Positions 57,801-64,000 of a DNA stretch of 64,000 nucleotides are shown piece by piece. Location: positions 18,426,694 to 18,490,693 of the forward strand of contig CM033119.1 of NCBI GenBank assembly GCA_019321725.1. Reading direction: 5' to 3'. Position numbers and translations under genes: made by a program. The DNA is from Paulownia fortunei (lineage: Eukaryota > Streptophyta > Magnoliopsida > Lamiales > Paulowniaceae). The notes below the pieces were generated by a model, which saw nothing but the letters and a program-made list of their open reading frames with translations, did no database searches and had not been told where the DNA came from. Each line of letters opens with the position of its first letter. Within the stretch, counting starts at the first letter, position 1.

Positions 57801-58202
57801 AAGTTGAAAGAGGTTATTAAATATATAATTCCACATTGGTGAGACTTAATTAAACAATTATAATTATTTTAAAGTTTTTAAAATAAGTGCGTCTAGTCAA
57901 AGCCTGCATTTTGAGTTGCATTAGTCGGACTGTTAAAGATTTAAGATAATTGTCATTATAAATAGGACATGGGCACTTGCCATTTGGTCAAATAAATCAC
58001 TAAAATCTTTCAAGAATAATGAAGCTATTCAAACTTAAAGTGGATAACTTCCAAAATAATAGTAGATAATTAATTTGATGGGTTTTCTATTTAAAATCAT
58101 AACCACCCCACTAATTAATGTTTCAAATTTATAGAGGCACTTTCCTAATGCCAACTAATTTCAACAACCAAAACCCATTTTGCCAAAAAAAAAAAAAAGT
58201 GT

Positions 58203-58229
58203 GTATATATATATATATATATATATATT
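58203..58229. repeat. (TA)n microsatellite
   Basis: Uninterrupted TA dinucleotides preceded by an A-run and GTGTG. Confidence 0.9.
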
Positions 58230-59379
58230 TGCATCAAAAGTTGAGTTTTCTTTATTTTTTAACGCGAACAAGTTTTAATTCAATAAAAAAAATATTTCAT
58301 TAATTAGAAATGCTATCTTTATTTTTTCTATTTATAACACGAACAAACAATTATTAGATGTATAAGACATTCCGATAGAAGTCTCCGGCAGTCAATTCAG
58401 AACTCAACAAATGAATATTTAGAGAAAGTTATAAATATAAAAAGACAAATAAAGTAAAATAAAGATGAATGGGGTATTTATATAAAGTCTCTTCCACTCT
58501 TGAATCCATTTGATTTAATCTGTCAGACTATTAGGCTCTCCATAATATTATTGGGCCCGACTCTTTAAAATTATTTTTATTTTAAGTTTATAAGTTTCTT
58601 TTTTCTCAAATTTTTACCAAATATTTGTAGTATATTTTATAAATTCATAAAATATCCTAAAACATATTTTAAAGAATTTATAAGATGACTGAAACACCTC
58701 TTGATTCTGAACTTTAGACACAAAAGGTGACATGCCTACTTGGAGGCAGGTGTGCTATTAACTCCTATTTATTGATGCATTTAATTACTTTTGGGAAATC
58801 AAACTAATTCTTTGATGCATTTATTACATTTTGGAAAATGATGAAAATCAAAAAGTTCATTGGATTGAACACCCAAGCCCCCCTCCCCCTCCCCCCACCC
58901 TACCAAAGGGGAAAATGAAAAAAAAAAAGAAGAAGAAGAAGAAAGAATAGAAAGAAAAGGTTAAGAGCTGAGGACAAATTGGTAAAATGATGAGACAATG
59001 GTTTTTATGTTAAAATTGTATAAGGTAGATTCCTCATTCCAACAGTTATCATTAACAAAAGAAATGCTGTAAGGTTTCATACCAATAGTCAGTGGTCTCC
59101 TTAAAACAATTGACTATTGGAAAAAAAAGGTGCAAGAAAACATAAAGAAGAATGTGGACAATTAGACAGTTGGGAAGATTGGTAAGTGGGATTAATGATG
59201 GTGAGTGTGACTCTGTGTGCACACACCAACAGATACTGGTCTGTTGGGAGCTTATTATTTACCCTTTCATATTCTAGATGAGCGTCCCCAACTCCCAATC
59301 ACAAAGTCCACTTTAATAGAATTATTTCTATTCCTTTTTTCATATATTTATTTTATTTTTAATATGTGAAATTATCGTT

Positions 59380-59830
59380 TCAAAGCAAATGACGTATTAG
59401 CATAGTTCGATCTTTTTTAGGGTTATATGATTTAATATGTGAAATTATTATATATTCAAAAATAAAAATTCAATTAGTAGAGTCAATCTTTTAACACGCT
59501 CTTATGTCATATTTGTCAACATGTAAAATTATTAAATGTTCATGAACAAAAATCGCAGCAAAATCAATCTTGTATTACGTTTTCAGTGTCAATTTTTCAA
59601 TGTAAAGTCATCAAATGTTTGTAAATAAAAAATATATCAACTAATCGATATTTTTTAATACGTTGTTAGTATCATATCTGTCAACACGTGAAATCATTAA
59701 ATGTTCAAAAACAAAATATGCATCAGCAAAATCGATCTTGTATTACGTTTTCAAGTGTCAATTTTTCAACGTGAAATTATCAAATATGTAAAAACAAAAG
59801 ACACATCAACATAGTCGATATCTTTTAGTA
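59380..59830. repeat. Degenerate tandem repeat, period about 165 bp with an inner half-repeat
   Basis: A unit containing GTCAACAYGTRAAATYATTA, ATGTTCA, GCAAAATCRATCTTGTATTA and CGTTTTCA is seen at 59515 and again at 59680. Shorter related pieces (CAACATGTGAAATTATTA-like) flank them on both sides at roughly 80-bp spacing. Confidence 0.75.
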
Positions 59831-59944
59831 TCACAATAACTTTTACATTGATAATTGCTTTGATTTGGATTTTTTAGAGAGTCATTTCCTAATAATTATA
59901 ATTATATGACAAGTACGACTCTAAAAAAACATTGTAGAAAATCT

Positions 59945-60070
59945 TTTAGCCCGAACTAATATATATATATATATATGTATATATATATTTTCATCCATTA
60001 TGAATAAGCATAATTTTTTAACCCAAACTAATATATATATATATATATTTTCATCCATTATGAATATGCA
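59945..60070. repeat. 60-bp duplication built around TA microsatellites
   Basis: The order AACTAAT, a TA run, then TTTTCATCCATTATGAATA occurs twice with a 60-bp shift. Confidence 0.85.
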
Positions 60071-62163
60071 TATTTACACTCAAAATTTATAATAGATGGT
60101 TTTTAATTAGCCCCATCCAACTATTTTTATTTTTCACATTTAAAAATTGAAATTTAAAATTTTCTTTCTTTCTCTATTTTTCTAGGTTGGGTTGAGTCGC
60201 AGGTCACATACATTGCACCAGTTGTAATACTTTCATATTTTAGATGTTGCCGATGTCATTATTTGTATTTTAGTTTAAGGTCCTATTTATAAATTTTATC
60301 ATAATAAAAAAATACATCACTAAGCATCCCAAAAAATTAATACGTTTTCATCATCATTAAAATTATAAAAAATTTAAATTATGTTAATTTACTATAACTT
60401 TTAATACCGCGTCATTTGTTCAATCCAACAAATCATATTACTATTCTATAAGTATAATTTTTCGATGGATTAAATGTAGGGATTTAAATAAATTAAGTCG
60501 AGTGAAATATATTATTTTTTAAATTTATTTAAATTTTTATCAAATTTCATCAAATTTTAATTAAATCAAAAAATTTGAATAGTTTTGATCTTTTAATTCA
60601 TACTTTATAATATTTTTTATTAATCAAGTCGAACTCGAATTGAGTTTTTGATTTTTTTAAATAAAAAATATATTTAAATTTAATTTGTTATATTTAAATA
60701 AATCGAACTCATACAAATTTTTAAATCGAATATAAGATACTTTAATTTATTTTCAATTTTAAATATCAATCATTTTAATTTATTTTTCAATCTGAATTTT
60801 AAATGAATTATTCCCAATCATGTACTAAAACATGAACTGTGGTGATGATTGCAATTCGACTGACGTTGTCATCATCATCATCATTTCCTTACACTTTTAG
60901 CCACGCCTCGGCTCATGCGAAAAAACAGGGGCAAAAAATAGTTACTCCAAAAAGCATGATAATAGTACTATTTTAAAAGGAAAATTCTGTTTTGTTTTTC
61001 CTTCCTTTTTTTTTTCTTTTTTTTTTTTAATGTCTGTAAAGTGGATCAGCATCAGCTAAATATTCCTTCGTTCTCTTTTTTCTCCCATGTTGTAATAAAA
61101 AAAAAAGTCAAAAAAGTGAGAGAAGCCAGGGTGGATTTTTGTACGGTTTTTTAACAATTTTTTAGAGGGCTCCCCCATGTGGATTTGATTCTTTGATTAT
61201 CTAATGGTCTTTAAATTAAATTACCATTATCACATTAATAAATAGATGTGTTTTCTTTTTTTTTTTCTTTTTTGACACAAAATGGGAAATTAGAACATTG
61301 ATTTCAAACATTTATTTGAGTGCATATTAAAATTTTTATTTTGTTTTTTTTTTTATAACGAAAAACCACAATTATATCCAAACGTGTGTATTGAGTAAAT
61401 CTCATTTTCGTAATCATACGAAAGATTAAATCACACTAGTTAAGTTTGATATGACGGATAAAAATTACCTAGTGTAAAGAATTCGAATTTAAAACTTTCG
61501 ACCTCAAATTTTTATTTAATACCACTCGATCACCCCAAAAAGGTTTATTTTGGTTGTTTATACTATATAATAAGAAGGCTATGTTATTGTCGATCTGATA
61601 ATTTCTTTTAAAAAATAAATTAAAGTGCGTCAAGCTATTATAAATCTATTAAATATCATATCAAATCATATATTTGAGCATAAGAAACAAATATAAAATT
61701 AGAATAAAATCCGTATTTTTTAAAACATAATATTTTTTAATTATATAATTTTGCAGTTCAACCTTTATAATTATATTACAGTCAATCATAGTATTTTAAG
61801 AAGAACGATCAAATATAGTAAGATATTAGAATCAATTAAATACAATTTACAATTTGTGTCAAAACGCGAGTTTTATAAGAAGAAATTAAGATAAAATTAA
61901 ATTAATACCAGCACTTTTGTGGGACTTAGCCATTTTATTTTTTTTTGAATTATGGAGTTTTGGGGCTCAACTCTTGCCACTATGCTAATGTTTGAGATGA
62001 TTCAAATTAGTAAAATGATAAAAATAATTGAATAAAAACCCCAGTGTATGTCTGGAGAAAATGTGGCACTTTGATGGATTTATATTGAAGTGGGCACAAT
62101 TAATAAATTATTAATATTTTGTATAATGTTAATTGTCAATTAACCAAAAAATAATGCACCTAA

Positions 62164-62187
62164 TATATATATATATATATATATATA
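62164..62187. repeat. (TA)n microsatellite
   Basis: Uninterrupted TA dinucleotides in intergenic DNA. Confidence 0.9.
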
Positions 62188-63764
62188 ATATTGAAAGCCA
62201 GAATCTTTTGTTGACTTTAATTAATTCAAAATCTGAACTATATGAATGGATGAACAGAAAAGCGAGGTGACAAAGGAAAATAAATTGACAGTCTATTTTG
62301 ACTTAGGTGGACCCTAAAATCATTTCATACAGTTATCTACTGCAATTTGACCAAATTCAAATCATACCAAGTGTGATGTAGATATGAATGAGACATCATG
62401 ACTATTTGACATTGGATATATTATGCATTTACCATTGATTTTAAATTTTACTTTAATTATCCATATTAGTAATTTTATTAATTTAATCATACCAAGCATG
62501 CTAATATAAGAATTACTATTTGATTAATAAATTATTGCTCCCTTTATTTCAAATTGAAAGCTACTATTTCTTTTATGGGAAGTTGACATTTTTTATTTTA
62601 TTTTTATTTTATAGCATTGCAGTTTTGGTTATGAAAGTATTCACCGAGTAAAAATAATGAAATGAGATCACTAACACTCGGACACAATTTATCACAATCG
62701 GCATAATATGGTATGTTTGTATTGAATGCTAGAAAGTGTATTTTAATAAATATATATTTTGAAAATAAAAATAAGGTATAAATCATGCTACTTTCTTAAT
62801 ATTCACAAAAAACCTACCTAGTACATATTTAGTAAAATATATGATGAACTTTGATGTTGGGCTCATGGCAAGATAATATATATCTTGCAAACTTGAGAAT
62901 TAGCTCATTAAATTTAGATTTAGGTGGATTATTAAATATATTCATATTAAGATTAAATAAAAATTATCCATAATTTTGCTCAATGGGGAAATTCTTTCAA
63001 GTGGATTGGACCTATATCTATAATTTATAAAGGACTTCCCCAGCTATGTATATTCTCTTGTGATGATCCCTTTGATTTAAAACACACATTACAATGTTGA
63101 TTCTTTCATTTATGCATAACTATTTATCTATTTTAAAATATAAATACCCGTTTTTCAAACAAAATATATTTTTAAACATTGAACCTAAAATACTATTATC
63201 TAAAGAACGGTGAAATTTTTATTTTATCTTTTCCAGAGAAATCAAATTGACATCAGTATATTAATACTATCAAATAATTAATTTTTTTTTTACGAATAAT
63301 AAAATAATAATGATTCCACTACGATAACTAGCAATTCTTTTTCAATAGCTCACAATCCCTTGTTACACACATTGTAAACATTCAATCTTGTAATATGTAT
63401 TTCGTTATTAATGAAAATGAATTTTCACTTCATTTTTGTTGTTACTCGAAAGCACCTCCGGATGGGAGTGTGACGAACAGTTGGTTTGTTATGTGTTTTA
63501 TTGAATTTTGACAGAAATAGTCATTAGTGACGAACTATTAGCCATACGATGCTTTTTTCTATACAAACTTAAAAGCGGGATAAAAATTAAATACTTTTAA
63601 AATTTTAATCGTTTGGACAAAAATTCATGGGACACTCTAAATTTTTTATCCATTAGCCTTAGGGGCCACAATCTTTTTTTCCACTAACATGATTAGAGGG
63701 TCCCCCAAGGCCAAGAGCAGCAGAATTTCTTTTCATAGAAAGTAAGAGCAAGCAAGAAGAAGAG

Positions 63765-63836
63765 ATGATGATGATGGATAATTATATTGGCAGTGATCAG
63801 AATTCAGACATATATATTGATCCCACACACTACTAG
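63765..63836 (+). other. Short ORF (23 aa), possible leader ORF
   Basis: ATGATGATGATG opens a 23-codon frame (MMMMDNYIGSDQ...) that ends TAG at 63834-63836. It lies in sequence that looks like a plant 5' leader: AAGAAGAAG-rich before it and CT-rich after it, then ATGGGGATC at the window edge. It could be an upstream ORF of a gene starting at or beyond 63992, or simply chance. Confidence 0.2.
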
Positions 63837-63991
63837 TAAAACTCTTTCTCCCAATCACCTTCACTTCCTCACTTCCCTACTTTTTGTTGCTCCTAAAATT
63901 TTAATCCTAACATTTTTAATTTTTTTTTTCTCTCAAAAAAAGCCTGAGTCTGGACCTATTCGCTTGTCCCTTTCCTCTTGATTCAAGGACT

Positions 63992-64000
63992 ATGGGGATC
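63992..64000 (+). CDS. Possible start codon of a gene running off the right edge
   Basis: ATGGGGATC are the last nine bases. The preceding 150 bp are CT-rich (TCTTTCTCCC, CCTTTCCTCTTG), as in plant 5' leaders, and the ATG is followed by G at +4. Only three codons (M-G-I) are visible, so no product can be named. Confidence 0.2.

Larger units (their letters stand above)
54830..63700. other. Gene-free AT-rich region
   Basis: About 9 kb upstream of NPC1. I found no coding exon with recognisable protein. It holds TA microsatellites at 58203-58229, 59958-60050 and 62164-62187, a GAA/AAG-rich tract near 58920, a C-rich tract at 58878-58900 and degenerate tandem repeats at 59380-59830 and 59945-60070. 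Confidence 0.65.

Overview
This is nuclear DNA of a flowering plant, most likely a eudicot and probably an asterid. The evidence is multi-exon genes with GT..AG introns, AT-rich intergenic DNA full of microsatellites and small TIR elements, a plastid-targeted starch branching enzyme of the SBE I (class B) type, a B2-type plant cyclin and a 492-residue plant catalase. No rRNA, tRNA, CRISPR array, bacterial operon or viral gene was seen. Exon structures below were read by hand: every junction was placed on GT..AG and every phase checked, and all four complete genes close into uninterrupted reading frames.

Layout. (1) 1-3764, minus: 5' part (7 exons, 207 codons) of DPMS1, the catalytic subunit of dolichol-phosphate mannose synthase; its last exon lies left of the window. 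(2) 5446-14683, plus: starch branching enzyme I, 14 exons, 776 aa, head-to-head with DPMS1 across about 1.7 kb; its C-terminal tail is cut short by a stop and looks eroded downstream. (3) 16471-19209, minus: G2/mitotic cyclin B2, 11 exons, 437 aa, tail-to-tail with SBE I, with AACGG (MSA-type) motifs upstream. (4) 23916-29034, minus: catalase, 8 exons, 492 aa, with a TIR element and a tandem duplication in intron 2. (5) 34523-54757, minus: NPC1-like sterol/lipid transporter, 39 exons, 1295 aa, complete. The stretches 19.8-23.3 kb, 29.1-34.5 kb and 55-64 kb hold no gene I can support, only AT-rich sequence, microsatellites and local duplications; a new gene may begin at the very right edge.

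The genes are unrelated housekeeping genes (ER protein glycosylation, plastid starch synthesis, mitotic entry, peroxisomal H2O2 removal, endomembrane lipid handling). I see no cluster acting as a pathway and no convincing undescribed system. The observations most worth a second look are the eroded SBE I tail and its possible intron-retention isoform, an orphan exon-like block beside a consensus-matching MSA element at 23.3-23.6 kb, a duplicated splice acceptor in NPC1, and several TIR or LTR-like insertions inside introns.
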